Assembly (NCBI GenBank): GCA_034003955.1
Contig: JAVEXO010000003.1
Location: 32,884 to 96,883 of the forward strand
Length of the DNA stretch: 64,000 nucleotides
Direction of reading: 5' to 3'
DNA from: SZUA-370 sp034003955
GTDB lineage: Bacteria; Spirochaetota; Spirochaetia; Treponematales; UBA12059
A program made the position numbers and the translations under genes. Of the stretch, positions 33,347 through 42,412 are shown in pieces (position 1 is the first letter of the stretch; each line of letters starts with the position of its first letter). A model generated the notes under the pieces. That model was given only the letters and a program-made list of their open reading frames with translations, was not told the DNA's origin and searched no databases.

Positions 33347-33946
33347 TCAATTACTACCCATCTTACGGCCTTCCGGTTGCTCTCCTCGAGCCGACAATCG
33401 ACTAAAAAGCGCCTTACGAGCGCGAAACAACCTTGTCTTGACCGCCTCGGTACCTAGCTGCAATACACCGGCCACGTCGCTCACGCTTAGTCCCGCGAAG
33501 TAATACAGCTCTACGGTGGCTCGATATGAAACAGGCAGGGTGGCAACAGCCTCCCTGAGCTCTTCAGCGGCTATGGCCTCCAAGGTAAGAATCTCAACAT
33601 CCGACCCATTCTGCCTCTCCTCGAGGCCAACCGCCCCTTCTCTGCCAACCCTCTCAACTAGCCTGGTCGAAGCTGCTCTAGCAGCATGCCTGGTCCTGAC
33701 CCGGTTTGCCGCTATGGCGAACAGCCATGAAGCCCAGCTTCGAGAGGTATCGTAGGACCGCAGGGACCGGTATGCACGGACAAAGACGTCCTGAACGGCG
33801 TCCTCGGCGTCTGCATCGGAGCCTAGCCTGGCACGGCAGAACTGATAGAGGCGATCGTTATACCTATCCACGAGTAAACGGAACGCCCCTGTATCACCAG
33901 AAAGCACGCTCCGTACTGCCGCGTTGTCTTCTTCTAGATCATACAT
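33347..33946 (-). CDS. ECF sigma factor (sigma-70 family)
   Basis: Region 2 is LLVDRYNDRLYQFCRARLGS to WASWLFAIAANRVRTR, and region 4 is LPVSYRATVELYYFAGLSVS to AVKTRLFRARKALFSRL. There is no region 3, so it is an ECF type, about 199 residues. The start is the ATG at 33946, or a GTG at 33964. It should direct a regulon that includes the gene pair downstream and possibly the divergent secreted protein at 34080. Confidence 0.92.
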   Translation of the reverse strand: MYDLEEDNAAVRSVLSGDTGAFRLLVDRYNDRLYQFCRARLGSDADAEDAVQDVFVRAYRSLRSYDTSRSWASWLFAIAANRVRTRHAARAASTRLVERVGREGAVGLEERQNGSDVEILTLEAIAAEELREAVATLPVSYRATVELYYFAGLSVSDVAGVLQLGTEAVKTRLFRARKALFSRLSARGEQPEGRKMGSN

Positions 33947-34079
33947 CTCGATGAAGTATAGCACAGTGCATGCAAACGTCTGTTAATCCGTGCAACCGAT
34001 TGAGGCAATGGTCGGTATCCATGTATGAAAGGCGCGGAAGAGGCCAATGATTATACGGCTCTCCGCGAAAGGAGATACT

Positions 34080-34571
34080 ATGAAACGAATCGTTGCAGTT
34101 CTGGCGTTTTTCACTCTAGTCACGCAAGCTTTTTCTCAAGATGTAGCGTTGCCTACGAGTGAGGTAGATGCTATAGCGATGATCACCAGAACGGCAGAAA
34201 GCCTCAGGTTCTCGGCAGCAGATTCAGCAACGGCGGCCGAAGCATTCAAGGCGATGCGCATAGCCGGTATACGTATAGAGTATGCATACCGTTTGGTTTC
34301 GGACGCATTGGAGGCGGGGCTGGGCTCTGCAGACATGGTCCGATTAACAGAAAGGATCAGGCTCAGGACACAGCTTAAGGAGTCAGCTGTTGCACGCGAG
34401 GATGCAATACAGGCAATGGTTCGTGAACACATCGCGACTCGTGCCATGGTCTCGTTGGAAGCAACACAGACCCAGGCACAGGTCCAGTCTCGGATCCAGA
34501 CTACATCGGCTCTTGAGAATGACGTGGAGACTCAACAAGAACCTGGCACACAGCCCAAAAAAGGAAAATGA
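34080..34571 (+). CDS. Secreted hypothetical protein
   Basis: A signal peptide (MKRIVAVLAFFTLVTQAFSQ) is cut near residue 20. The mature part of about 140 residues is helical and Ala-rich, with a Gln/Thr-rich tail (TQTQAQVQSR) ending in KKGK. The internal ATG at 34080 has GGAG five bases upstream and gives the signal peptide. It is divergent from the ECF sigma gene and ends before a terminator. Function unknown. Confidence 0.78.
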   Translation: MKRIVAVLAFFTLVTQAFSQDVALPTSEVDAIAMITRTAESLRFSAADSATAAEAFKAMRIAGIRIEYAYRLVSDALEAGLGSADMVRLTERIRLRTQLKESAVAREDAIQAMVREHIATRAMVSLEATQTQAQVQSRIQTTSALENDVETQQEPGTQPKKGK

Positions 34572-34632
34572 GCCTTCCATCTCAAACCGTATGGTGACAA
34601 CACCGTAACCAAGCGCTTATTCGACTGCAAGG

Positions 34633-34669
34633 AGGCCAGCACCCGATCTAATCGGAGCCTGGCCTTTTA
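34633..34669 (+). terminator. Rho-independent terminator after the secreted protein gene
   Basis: AGGCCAG and CTGGCCT are separated by about 20 bases that contain a second small stem (CCGAT/ATCGG), and TTTTA follows. Confidence 0.75.
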
Positions 34670-34692
34670 TATACTGTCCAGCGCAGTCGTAC

Positions 34693-34884
34693 TCGGCGAC
34701 GACGATTTATTCGGCGACGACGATTTATTCGGCGACGANNNNNNNNNNNNNNNNNNNNNNNNNNNNNNNNNNNNNNNNNNNNNNNNNNNNNNNNNNNNNN
34801 NNNNNNNNNNNNNNNNNNNNNNNNNNNNNNNNNNNNNNTCGGCGACGACGATTTATTCGGCGACGACGATTTATTCGGCGACGA
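34693..34884. repeat. 18-bp tandem repeat interrupted by an assembly gap
   Basis: The unit TCGGCGACGACGATTTAT repeats head to tail: two full copies and part of a third before the gap, two more and a partial one after it. The true number is unknown. The TAA stop codon of the DUF4954 gene lies inside the first unit copies on the minus strand. Confidence 0.95.
34739..34838. other. Assembly gap, 100 N
   Basis: Exactly 100 undetermined bases, the usual placeholder for a gap of unknown length. It lies within the tandem repeat. Confidence 0.99.
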
Positions 34885-37093
34885 GCCTAGCTAGCAAGGC
34901 GTCAGAGCGGGCACGCCAGCGTTCCATGTCGGCCCGCGACTGCTTGACGAAGGAATTAGATTCAGGCATGCCAAGCACCGCCCGCATCTCTTCATCACCA
35001 CGGAATGTCGCCTTCCTGAACGTATTGGCATAGTCTTTTCTTCTCGTCAGATAGACCTGATCCTCTATGAAGCGGGTCGTGTCCATGAAGCGAGACACTT
35101 CCCTGGAGAACAATGATTCCGTCAATTCCTGGACGCCGAGAAGATCGCACAGTGTGGCCCAGGCATGCTGAGCCTTATCCAGGGGGTATTCTGCCCACAT
35201 CCTTGCGTACTCGACATGCACCTCGTCCCAGCTGTTTATGGAACCTTCCTTGATACTATCCACGAGTGACTCGACCTTGGCCTTGGGAACCAGTTGCCCT
35301 CCCAGGTTCTCCCAGTCCCTGACCCGCTCCCCTGAGAACACGTCTGAAGCATCCTGGAATGTCACATCGGGCCTCTCGGCGAAGTATTCTATGAGGACAC
35401 GCATGGCGTACCAGCGTAGCACATGACGATAGGCCTTGTAGGCTCGTCTCGGCTTTCTAATGATGATGAGCCTCCTGGAGTTTTCTATGCCTTCTCCAAG
35501 GACTTCAAGCGCGTCTATCTCTTCCTTAGGGCCTATGAGCACCTCTCGTCCCTTGATCCTCAGTTTATAATCATCAGACGCGTCATCAGGGTCATATTTC
35601 TTGCCCTTGGCCCTGTACCAGGCACGTCCGACGAATCGCTCCAGCAGTTCTAGCGACCGGAAGGCTTCTTCGGCTATATCTGGGGCAAAGGGTGAAAACT
35701 CTATGTTCTGGTTTCTACTCTGGCGCTTGTCACGCGTTATGAATTTCGCCTCGTTTCTCAGCAGGGCGTACATGTTGTACATCCACCAGTAGGCGGGGAT
35801 GATTTCCAGGCGATCACGGGCAGCATCGTCAGAAACAAGACAGAAGGGGAAAGGCACATTGAGCTCGAAGCGATAATCACCCTTGGCCAGCAGACAATAA
35901 GAAGCAAAACGCGAGCTGTGCTTTATCGATGTTGAAAGCCCCGGCCAGAAGCCCCGGCCGGCGTCTATCTCACCATCATTGGCTCTGGAATTGTGATTGG
36001 AGCCTATGGTGGCACCGGCGGCCATATTAGACTGCCCCTTGACGAGGGCTGCGATAAGGAAGCTGGTGTTGTGATGCTGTTCATGAGCCGGAAAGATCAG
36101 GTTATTGAGGATCTCGCAGCAGGAAACGGTTGAATTGTCTCCCAAAACCGAATGGATGAGCCTCGCTCCGTATTTGAGGGCCGAATTCGTACCCATGACA
36201 AAACGCACGGCCTTGCAACCATAGAACACACGGCAACCGTAGCCTACGATGCCGTTGACAAGCTCTACACCTTCCCCTATCTGGGTTCGTTCGCCCTCAC
36301 TGGAGTTGATGGTAAGGTTCTTGAGCTTATTGGCCCCTTTGATATAGGCACACTGCCCTATCCTGACATCCTTAATGATATGGTTGCTTTTGATCACGCT
36401 GCCTGAGCCTATGACCCCATACTCTCCCCTGCGATACTCGAATGCCGCATCGGTCATCTCCTTGAAGCGCTCCATGAGCAGGGCATCCTCACGACGCTTG
36501 GCCCACAGGTAGGCGTCAGCGCAAATCATGCCATCGAAGGGCAGCACGGATCGACCACCGGCCTCGTTCATAAGGTCAAGCCAGACACGCACATCTTCGG
36601 GCTCACCCTCCTTGACGATGCCATTACCCCACTTGGCGTGGTCTGTCACATGTATCTCATTGTTGTTCATGAGGATGCAACGGTCGCCTATCACGTAATG
36701 GGCCAGATAATTACATGCATGGACGGCGCATTCATCGCCTATATCACAGGAGATAATACGAGAGTCTGATATGCCCGCAGGTATCATCATGTCATGATGT
36801 TCAAGCACGACACGCTCAAGGCGTCCTATGCGGACAAGGCCCGCAAACTCGCTATTGCGCACCAGGGTGGCATCAAACGGCTCTCGCACCAGAACCTTGC
36901 TCCAGTCTGAGCATCGATTACCGTTTTTGATGAGTATCTCGAGGTCCAGCGGGCGGAGTGGCCGGTATGATTCTTTTGGCGTATCGAGCTGCGTGTTCCT
37001 AAGACGGTATTCATCTTCATTTGGGCCTAGATACTTGGAGGAAACGAATCCGTAGCCCAGGACCGCCTCGGAATGGACGAGTATGTCGTTCAT
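34871..37093 (-). CDS. DUF4954 protein with left-handed beta-helix
   Basis: A 740-residue cytoplasmic protein. The N-terminal half carries hexapeptide-like turns (for example IGDECAVHACNYLAHYVIGD, then VIGSGSVIKSNHIIKDVRIG) of a left-handed beta-helix, as in acyl- and sugar-nucleotide transferases. The C-terminal half is helical and Arg-rich. The layout is that of DUF4954 proteins found in Bacteroidetes and spirochaetes, of unknown substrate. The start ATG at 37093 (MNDILVHSEA) is preferred over the first Met at 37141. The C-terminus reads ARLVAE and stops inside the tandem repeat. Confidence 0.85.
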   Translation of the reverse strand: MNDILVHSEAVLGYGFVSSKYLGPNEDEYRLRNTQLDTPKESYRPLRPLDLEILIKNGNRCSDWSKVLVREPFDATLVRNSEFAGLVRIGRLERVVLEHHDMMIPAGISDSRIISCDIGDECAVHACNYLAHYVIGDRCILMNNNEIHVTDHAKWGNGIVKEGEPEDVRVWLDLMNEAGGRSVLPFDGMICADAYLWAKRREDALLMERFKEMTDAAFEYRRGEYGVIGSGSVIKSNHIIKDVRIGQCAYIKGANKLKNLTINSSEGERTQIGEGVELVNGIVGYGCRVFYGCKAVRFVMGTNSALKYGARLIHSVLGDNSTVSCCEILNNLIFPAHEQHHNTSFLIAALVKGQSNMAAGATIGSNHNSRANDGEIDAGRGFWPGLSTSIKHSSRFASYCLLAKGDYRFELNVPFPFCLVSDDAARDRLEIIPAYWWMYNMYALLRNEAKFITRDKRQSRNQNIEFSPFAPDIAEEAFRSLELLERFVGRAWYRAKGKKYDPDDASDDYKLRIKGREVLIGPKEEIDALEVLGEGIENSRRLIIIRKPRRAYKAYRHVLRWYAMRVLIEYFAERPDVTFQDASDVFSGERVRDWENLGGQLVPKAKVESLVDSIKEGSINSWDEVHVEYARMWAEYPLDKAQHAWATLCDLLGVQELTESLFSREVSRFMDTTRFIEDQVYLTRRKDYANTFRKATFRGDEEMRAVLGMPESNSFVKQSRADMERWRARSDALLARLVAE

Positions 37094-37256
37094 AGTGGCC
37101 TTCCAACGTAAAGTAATGGGGACCCGCGAGGCTCCCCTCATCTCTAATCGTAAACCTTACGGCCAAGCTTTTCAACTCTGTGTAGCGTTATGAAGCGTAT
37201 TGATACTCAAGCCGCTATTATTGACAAAGCGATAAGAGGCGTGACATGGTAGCATT

Positions 37257-37826
37257 ATGGACGTACCCGTGTACTCGGTCGACGATCCGGCAGACTTGGA
37301 CGTCGAGAAGGCCGCCTTCGAGATATTCCCCCTCCTCACCGGCACAGACAATGCCGTTCTCCGCAGGGAGTACGGCTCGGTCATGGCGGATATAATCTGC
37401 GGCTCCGGCACCTTCAAGAAATATGTCAACGGCAACTCTGGAGACCTCCTAACAAGGCAGACACAGCTCCTGGAAACCTTCCGTGATAACGTAAGACTCC
37501 TCGTAGCCAAGACATGGGTGGAGGGCAAGGATGAGGTAAAAAAAGAAGAGGCGCTCGGCATGATCGATGCCTTCACAGGCATGATAAAGGCAGAGCACTA
37601 CGGCCTTGCTATCCCCTCCTTCGTCGGATTAGCAGACTCGATTGCTTCCTTGCTCTTCGGAGAAGATCCTCTCGACAAAGGTTTCTTAGACTACGTCTTC
37701 CGCATCGACCCGCGCCTAGGAATCTTCTATTGGTTTGTAAACAAATTAAGAGAACAGACAAATATTGACCCTGACCTGGCCTACATAGAACTGCTTGTTG
37801 GAATATATGCTCTAGCTAGCTTCTAG
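37257..37826 (+). CDS. Hypothetical protein, 189 aa
   Basis: An acidic, helical soluble protein, no signal peptide, starting MDVPVYSVDDPADLD. Stretches such as DIICGSGTFKKYVNGNSGD and LDYVFRIDPRLGIFYWFVN look structured, but no family is recognised. No good ribosome binding site precedes the ATG. It lies between the DUF4954 gene and the TRAP operon. Confidence 0.65.
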   Translation: MDVPVYSVDDPADLDVEKAAFEIFPLLTGTDNAVLRREYGSVMADIICGSGTFKKYVNGNSGDLLTRQTQLLETFRDNVRLLVAKTWVEGKDEVKKEEALGMIDAFTGMIKAEHYGLAIPSFVGLADSIASLLFGEDPLDKGFLDYVFRIDPRLGIFYWFVNKLREQTNIDPDLAYIELLVGIYALASF

Positions 37827-37876
37827 TTTCAGGACGTCTTATATAGCTCAAAACTACACGTATTTCAATAATTAAC

Positions 37877-37905
37877 TTGCTAATATGTTTTTTCATTGCT
37901 ACAAT
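37877..37905 (+). promoter_or_regulatory. Sigma-70-type promoter of the TAXI operon
   Basis: TTGCTA, a 17-base spacer and TACAAT lie about 70 bases before the solute-receptor start. A GGAGAC/GTCTCC hairpin at 37919-37947 lies in the leader. Confidence 0.65.
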
Positions 37906-37972
37906 CCTCGCTATCGTTGGAGACGTTACAGCAATAGGACAGTCTCCGTCGATAATCCCAAGGAGGAATGAA

Positions 37973-38929
37973 ATGAAGAAGCTAAGTCTAGCACTCGTAG
38001 TGCTCGCACTCGTCGCGTCAATAATGGGCTGCGGCGCCCCCAAGCAGGCATTTGTATCCATCGCTTCAGGTGGTACCGGTGGCACCTACTACCCCCTGGC
38101 TGGCGCCATGGCGACCATCTGGAATGAAGGCGTAAAGGGCATGAACGCATCAGTTCAGGCTACCGGCGCTTCAGTTGCCAACGTCAACCTCCTCCGTGAT
38201 GGCAAAGCCGACGTAATCTTCGTACAGAACGACATCGCGTACTATGCAGTCAACGGCCTCGAACTGTTCAAGGACAAGGCGTATCCCGAGATGAAGGGTC
38301 TGGCCATCCTGTATCCCGAGACCTGCCAGCTCATCGTACTCGCCAATTCCGGTATCATGAATGTAGCCGGACTCAAGGGCAAGAAGGTCGCAGTAGGCGC
38401 CGCCGGTTCAGGTGTAGAAGCCAACGCCCGCCAGATCATGGCCGCCGGTGGTGTTACCTATGCCGACATCCAGGTCCAGTACCTCTCCTTCAATGAAGCC
38501 GCCAGCAACCTCAAAGACGGTAACATCGACGCAGCCTTCCTGACCGCCGGCCATCCAACCGCCGCAGTCCAGGACATCTCTGCCAGCAAGGACATCAACG
38601 TCGTATCTCTTGACGAAGCCATCATCGCCAAGCTTCAGTCCACCTATCCCTTCTACACCAAGGCTCTAATCCCCGCCGGCACCTACAAGGGTGTCGAGAA
38701 GGATAGCCAGACTGTAGCGGTCCAGGCCATGTTGGCTGTTTCAGACAAGCTTGATGCAGCCACCGTAGAGAAGATGCTGCAGACCATGTATGCCCCCACC
38801 GGTGCTGATCGCCTGTCAGCAGCTCACGCCAAGGCTGGAGCCATGATCACCCTCAAGAACGCCAGGGACGGCATGTCTCTGCCCCTGCACGCCGGAGCCG
38901 ACAAGTACTACGGCAAGGCTGATAAATAA
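37973..38929 (+). CDS. TAXI-family TRAP solute-binding lipoprotein
   Basis: The signal peptide ends in the lipobox SIMGC (Cys 20). The mature protein starts the TAXI fold with SIASGGTGGTYYPLAGAM and continues with RDGKADVIFVQNDIAYYAVN and GLKGKKVAVGAAGSGVEANA. It binds a small organic acid or amino acid outside the cell and passes it to the fused permease downstream. AAGGAGG precedes the start. A strong hairpin follows the stop. Confidence 0.93.
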   Translation: MKKLSLALVVLALVASIMGCGAPKQAFVSIASGGTGGTYYPLAGAMATIWNEGVKGMNASVQATGASVANVNLLRDGKADVIFVQNDIAYYAVNGLELFKDKAYPEMKGLAILYPETCQLIVLANSGIMNVAGLKGKKVAVGAAGSGVEANARQIMAAGGVTYADIQVQYLSFNEAASNLKDGNIDAAFLTAGHPTAAVQDISASKDINVVSLDEAIIAKLQSTYPFYTKALIPAGTYKGVEKDSQTVAVQAMLAVSDKLDAATVEKMLQTMYAPTGADRLSAAHAKAGAMITLKNARDGMSLPLHAGADKYYGKADK

Positions 38930-38940
38930 CTAAACGATAC

Positions 38941-38974
38941 GGGGGCCGGCCATACGGTCGGCCCCCTATTTTTA
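38941..38974 (+). terminator. Hairpin between binding-protein and permease genes
   Basis: GGGGGCCGGCC and GGTCGGCCCCC with loop ATAC are followed by TATTTTTATT. It lies inside the operon, so it probably works as a partial terminator or 3' mRNA stabiliser that keeps the binding protein in excess. Confidence 0.85.
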
Positions 38975-38981
38975 TTGCAGT

Positions 38982-39464
38982 ATGAAAATTCGAAGCATGG
39001 CAGTAGCGTTGGCCTGTGCGGCCACCATACTTCGGTGGGCGGGGCCTATACCGACCCTCAGGATTTATGACGCATCGGATTTGGTCCTGGCGACTATACT
39101 CGTACCGGATGGATTCGGTCTGTCATTTATTCATTCAATTAACCTATCACCCGTAGACGAGGATTTTTCCGTACAAAACGATGGAAGCATCATGCTCGAA
39201 CGGGTCGTATTCGACCAGATGTCAACGGGCATGCCTTCCGGCGACGAGAATGGCTTCCGAATTCTGGATGGACGTTTCTGTACGACCCCCTTATTGCGCC
39301 TGCCAGAGATAGGCGTCAGGGTGTCACCCGTTCCGGGGCATGTTTTAAGGGTGCGTGGTACAACACAACCTTTGACCCGATGGGCACCTATAAGTGGTTT
39401 GCTTGTCTTTCGCGCCGCGCCGCACTATGTAGTTGCGGCTACGCATGAGGATGACCCTGGCTGA
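38982..39464 (+). CDS. DUF1850 protein
   Basis: A short N-terminal hydrophobic segment (about 7-20) is followed by a beta-rich domain with FGLSFIHSINLSPVDEDFSV and the GSIMLERVVFDQMSTG strand, the DUF1850 pattern. These proteins are often encoded with TAXI-type TRAP transporters, role unknown. The ATG starts 7 bases after the terminator T-run with no Shine-Dalgarno site, which suggests low translation. Confidence 0.82.
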   Translation: MKIRSMAVALACAATILRWAGPIPTLRIYDASDLVLATILVPDGFGLSFIHSINLSPVDEDFSVQNDGSIMLERVVFDQMSTGMPSGDENGFRILDGRFCTTPLLRLPEIGVRVSPVPGHVLRVRGTTQPLTRWAPISGLLVFRAAPHYVVAATHEDDPG

Positions 39465-39528
39465 TACTCTATATAAACATGGTACATACGATACTGGTTC
39501 TCGAAGACACGCCTAAGGAGACTGATCG

Positions 39529-41691
39529 ATGAGTGAATCGAAAAAGACGGCTGAAACCATAGAAATTGGTGACAGCCAGGAAATCTTAAAGAAGTTCGAC
39601 AAGGAAGCGGATTACCGCACGTACACAGGCTTCATGGCCAAGTTCGTAACAGCCCTGGCTATTACATTCTCCTGCTTCCAGCTTTACACCGCCTTGTTTG
39701 GCGTGCTTGATGCCATGATACAGCGTTCGGTTCACCTTGCCTTTGGCATGTCGCTGATTTACCTCCTGTATCCTTCAAGCAAGAAGTGGTCACGTTCCAA
39801 GCTGCATCCGCTCGACCTAGCCTTGTCTATATTAGGCGCTCTTACCCCGATGTACATAATCGTCAACTACAGCGAGCTCGTGTTACGCGCAGGCACAGCG
39901 ACGTCCATGGACATGATAGTAGGCGTCATCGGTGTGCTCTTGGTGCTTGAGGCGGCTCGTCGCATCGTAGGCATTCCCATTGTCATCATAGCCAGCACAT
40001 TCATACTGTACGCTTTTGTAGGCCCCCTCCTGCCTGGCCAGCTGGCACATCGCGGTGTAGACGTAGCAGACCTGGTTCAGCACCTGTACTATACGACTGA
40101 AGGCGTGTTCGGCATTCCATTAGGCGTATCGAGCACCTTCATATTCCTCTTTATCCTCTTTGGCGCCTACCTGGAGAAGACAGGTCTTGGCCAGTACTTC
40201 ATAGACCTTGCCAATTCAATAGCGGGTCGAGCCTCCGGAGGACCGGCCAAGGTAGCGGTTCTTTCAAGCGGCCTGATGGGCACCGTCTCTGGCAGTTCTG
40301 TTGCCAACGTCGTAGGTACTGGCTCGTTCACCATCCCGATGATGAAACGTCTCGGTTATTCACCCGAATTCGCAGGAGCCGTCGAGGCTACAGCGTCTAC
40401 CGGCGGCCAGCTGATGCCCCCCATCATGGGTGCGGCAGCCTTCCTCATGGCCGAGATGACTGGTATTCCATACGTTAGAATCATAGGCGCGGCTGTCATA
40501 CCGGCCATGCTGTACTATTTTGGCGTCTGGGCCGGCGTTCACTTTGAAGCCAAGAAGCTTGGTTTGCGAGGCCTGACCAAGGAAGAGTTGCCAAACCTCA
40601 AGGAAATATTCTTTGGACGCGGCTACTTGATGATACCCCTTGTGGGCATTGTCTGGCTTCTTGTCACCGGTTATACCCCCATGCTTGCGGCCTTCTACGC
40701 CATAGTATTGTCCATAGCAGCGGCCGTACTCGGTTGGTGGGCACCCTTGCCGATAGGTGGCATGCTTATTCTCTTTGCCGCCATGAAGCCACTATTCAAT
40801 GTGGGTAAATACGGTGCTGATGGAGCACTCAAGTACATCACAGAGATGACCCCGCTCGGCGCCCTTGCAGTACTAGGCGTCATCATGCTTGGTTTTGCAA
40901 TACGCAAGAAAAAACCCAACATTGGCGTCAAGGAAATAGTTGGTGGGCTTGAATCGGGAGCCAGGGCAGTCTTGGGCGTACTCGCAGCCACAGCCTGCGC
41001 CGGCATCATCATAGGCGTAGTCACCAAGACAGGCCTGGGCTTAAAGCTCGGTTCGGTTCTGGTCAACATTGCCAACGGTAACCTCGTCCTGACACTCGTA
41101 TTCACCATGATTACAAGTATCATACTGGGCATGGGTGTACCGACGACGGCTAACTACATAATCACATCGACTATAGCCGCTCCTGCCATCATCATGATCC
41201 TAAGGCAGAAATTCCCTGAACTGCCAATAGACGCCATTTCTATAGTCTTGCCGGCACACATGTTCGCCTTCTATTTTGGTATAATAGCGGACGTGACTCC
41301 GCCGGTAGCACTTGCGGCCTTTGCCGGCGCAGGCATAGCCAAGGGCAATCCGATGAAAACCGGCTTCAACGCCTCGAAACTGGCTATAGCGGCCTTCCTT
41401 GTACCATACATCTTCGTCATGCAGCCAATGATGCTGATGATAGACGTTACCTTGTTCGCTGGAATCCTGATGGTCTTAACATCCATGATAGGTATCATCG
41501 GCGTTTCTTCCGGTGTCATGGGTTACCTGGTTTGCAGGTCCCTTGTTTGGGAGCGCATAATAATGGCGGCCGGCGGTATACTGATGATCTACCCTGGTAC
41601 CATGACAGACGTTATTGGCGTCAGCCTCATAGCTGCTGGCGCTGTCTCGCAGGTGCTCCGTTCCAAGGCTCAGAAGAAGCAGGTAGCGTAA
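39529..41691 (+). CDS. Fused TRAP permease (DctQ-DctM type, TAXI)
   Basis: A 720-residue membrane protein. The N-terminal part holds the small (Q-type) subunit helices, then the large M-type subunit with GTVSGSSVANVVGTGSFTIP and MGVPTTANYIITSTIAAPA. Such 4TM/12TM fusions work with TAXI receptors. Transport is driven by the Na+ or H+ gradient. It is the third gene after the receptor and DUF1850. Confidence 0.95.
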   Translation: MSESKKTAETIEIGDSQEILKKFDKEADYRTYTGFMAKFVTALAITFSCFQLYTALFGVLDAMIQRSVHLAFGMSLIYLLYPSSKKWSRSKLHPLDLALSILGALTPMYIIVNYSELVLRAGTATSMDMIVGVIGVLLVLEAARRIVGIPIVIIASTFILYAFVGPLLPGQLAHRGVDVADLVQHLYYTTEGVFGIPLGVSSTFIFLFILFGAYLEKTGLGQYFIDLANSIAGRASGGPAKVAVLSSGLMGTVSGSSVANVVGTGSFTIPMMKRLGYSPEFAGAVEATASTGGQLMPPIMGAAAFLMAEMTGIPYVRIIGAAVIPAMLYYFGVWAGVHFEAKKLGLRGLTKEELPNLKEIFFGRGYLMIPLVGIVWLLVTGYTPMLAAFYAIVLSIAAAVLGWWAPLPIGGMLILFAAMKPLFNVGKYGADGALKYITEMTPLGALAVLGVIMLGFAIRKKKPNIGVKEIVGGLESGARAVLGVLAATACAGIIIGVVTKTGLGLKLGSVLVNIANGNLVLTLVFTMITSIILGMGVPTTANYIITSTIAAPAIIMILRQKFPELPIDAISIVLPAHMFAFYFGIIADVTPPVALAAFAGAGIAKGNPMKTGFNASKLAIAAFLVPYIFVMQPMMLMIDVTLFAGILMVLTSMIGIIGVSSGVMGYLVCRSLVWERIIMAAGGILMIYPGTMTDVIGVSLIAAGAVSQVLRSKAQKKQVA

Positions 41692-41731
41692 CTCGTAGTC
41701 GAAACCATGCCGGGCATGATACTATCCGTTC

Positions 41732-42412
41732 ATGTCCGGCATATTCGACGTCATATATGAGGACGGCGACCTGGTCGTCGTCAACAAGCTCGCCGCCGTA
41801 CCCGTGTTACCGGACAAGACCGGTGATCCATCACTCAAGGACTTCGTGTCCGAGCTTAGACCTGGCAAGTTTGTAGAACCTGCCCACAGGCTCGATAGAA
41901 GAACAAGCGGAGCCGTGGCCTTCGCCAAGTCAAAGCGATCCTTGGCCGAACTATCCGAAGCCTTCAGGGAACACCGCGTCGTCAAGACATACTGGGCCGT
42001 AACCGAACAGGCCCCTGATCCCACCAGCGGCACCCTGCGTCACCGTCTCATACACGACAAACGCCGCAACCAGGCCAAGGCCTTTCCCGTCGATGACAGC
42101 AGCAATACTGGTGTTGCCGAGTTGTCATACGAATTAGTAGCCAAGAGCGAGCGCTACTTCCTCCTGGCGGTAAAACCCCTGACAGGCAAGACACACCAGA
42201 TACGGGTGCAGCTGTCGGCCGCCGGCTGTCCGGTTCGTGGAGACCTCAAGTACGGCTCGCGTCGGTCAACAAACAATGGGCTTATAATGCTGCATGCTAG
42301 GGAACTCAGTTTTGAGATGCCAGACAGGCGAATGGTCAGTGTTATAGCCGACCCTCCTCCTGACGAACCGTTATGGGCGGTGTTCGAGACAGATCCTCAG
42401 TACTTCAACTAG
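41732..42412 (+). CDS. RluA-family pseudouridine synthase
   Basis: The catalytic motif HRLDRRTSGAVAFAK contains the active-site Asp. IHDKRRNQAKAF and LTGKTHQIRVQLSAAGCPV follow, matching the RluA fold. The 226-residue length implies no S4 domain, so it modifies rRNA or tRNA; the exact site is not readable. It ends overlapping the convergent phosphatase gene by 4 bases. Confidence 0.93.
   Translation: MSGIFDVIYEDGDLVVVNKLAAVPVLPDKTGDPSLKDFVSELRPGKFVEPAHRLDRRTSGAVAFAKSKRSLAELSEAFREHRVVKTYWAVTEQAPDPTSGTLRHRLIHDKRRNQAKAFPVDDSSNTGVAELSYELVAKSERYFLLAVKPLTGKTHQIRVQLSAAGCPVRGDLKYGSRRSTNNGLIMLHARELSFEMPDRRMVSVIADPPPDEPLWAVFETDPQYFN

Noticed and set aside
34693..34884. CRISPR array
   Set aside because: The 18-bp units are directly adjacent with no spacers, so it is a tandem repeat.
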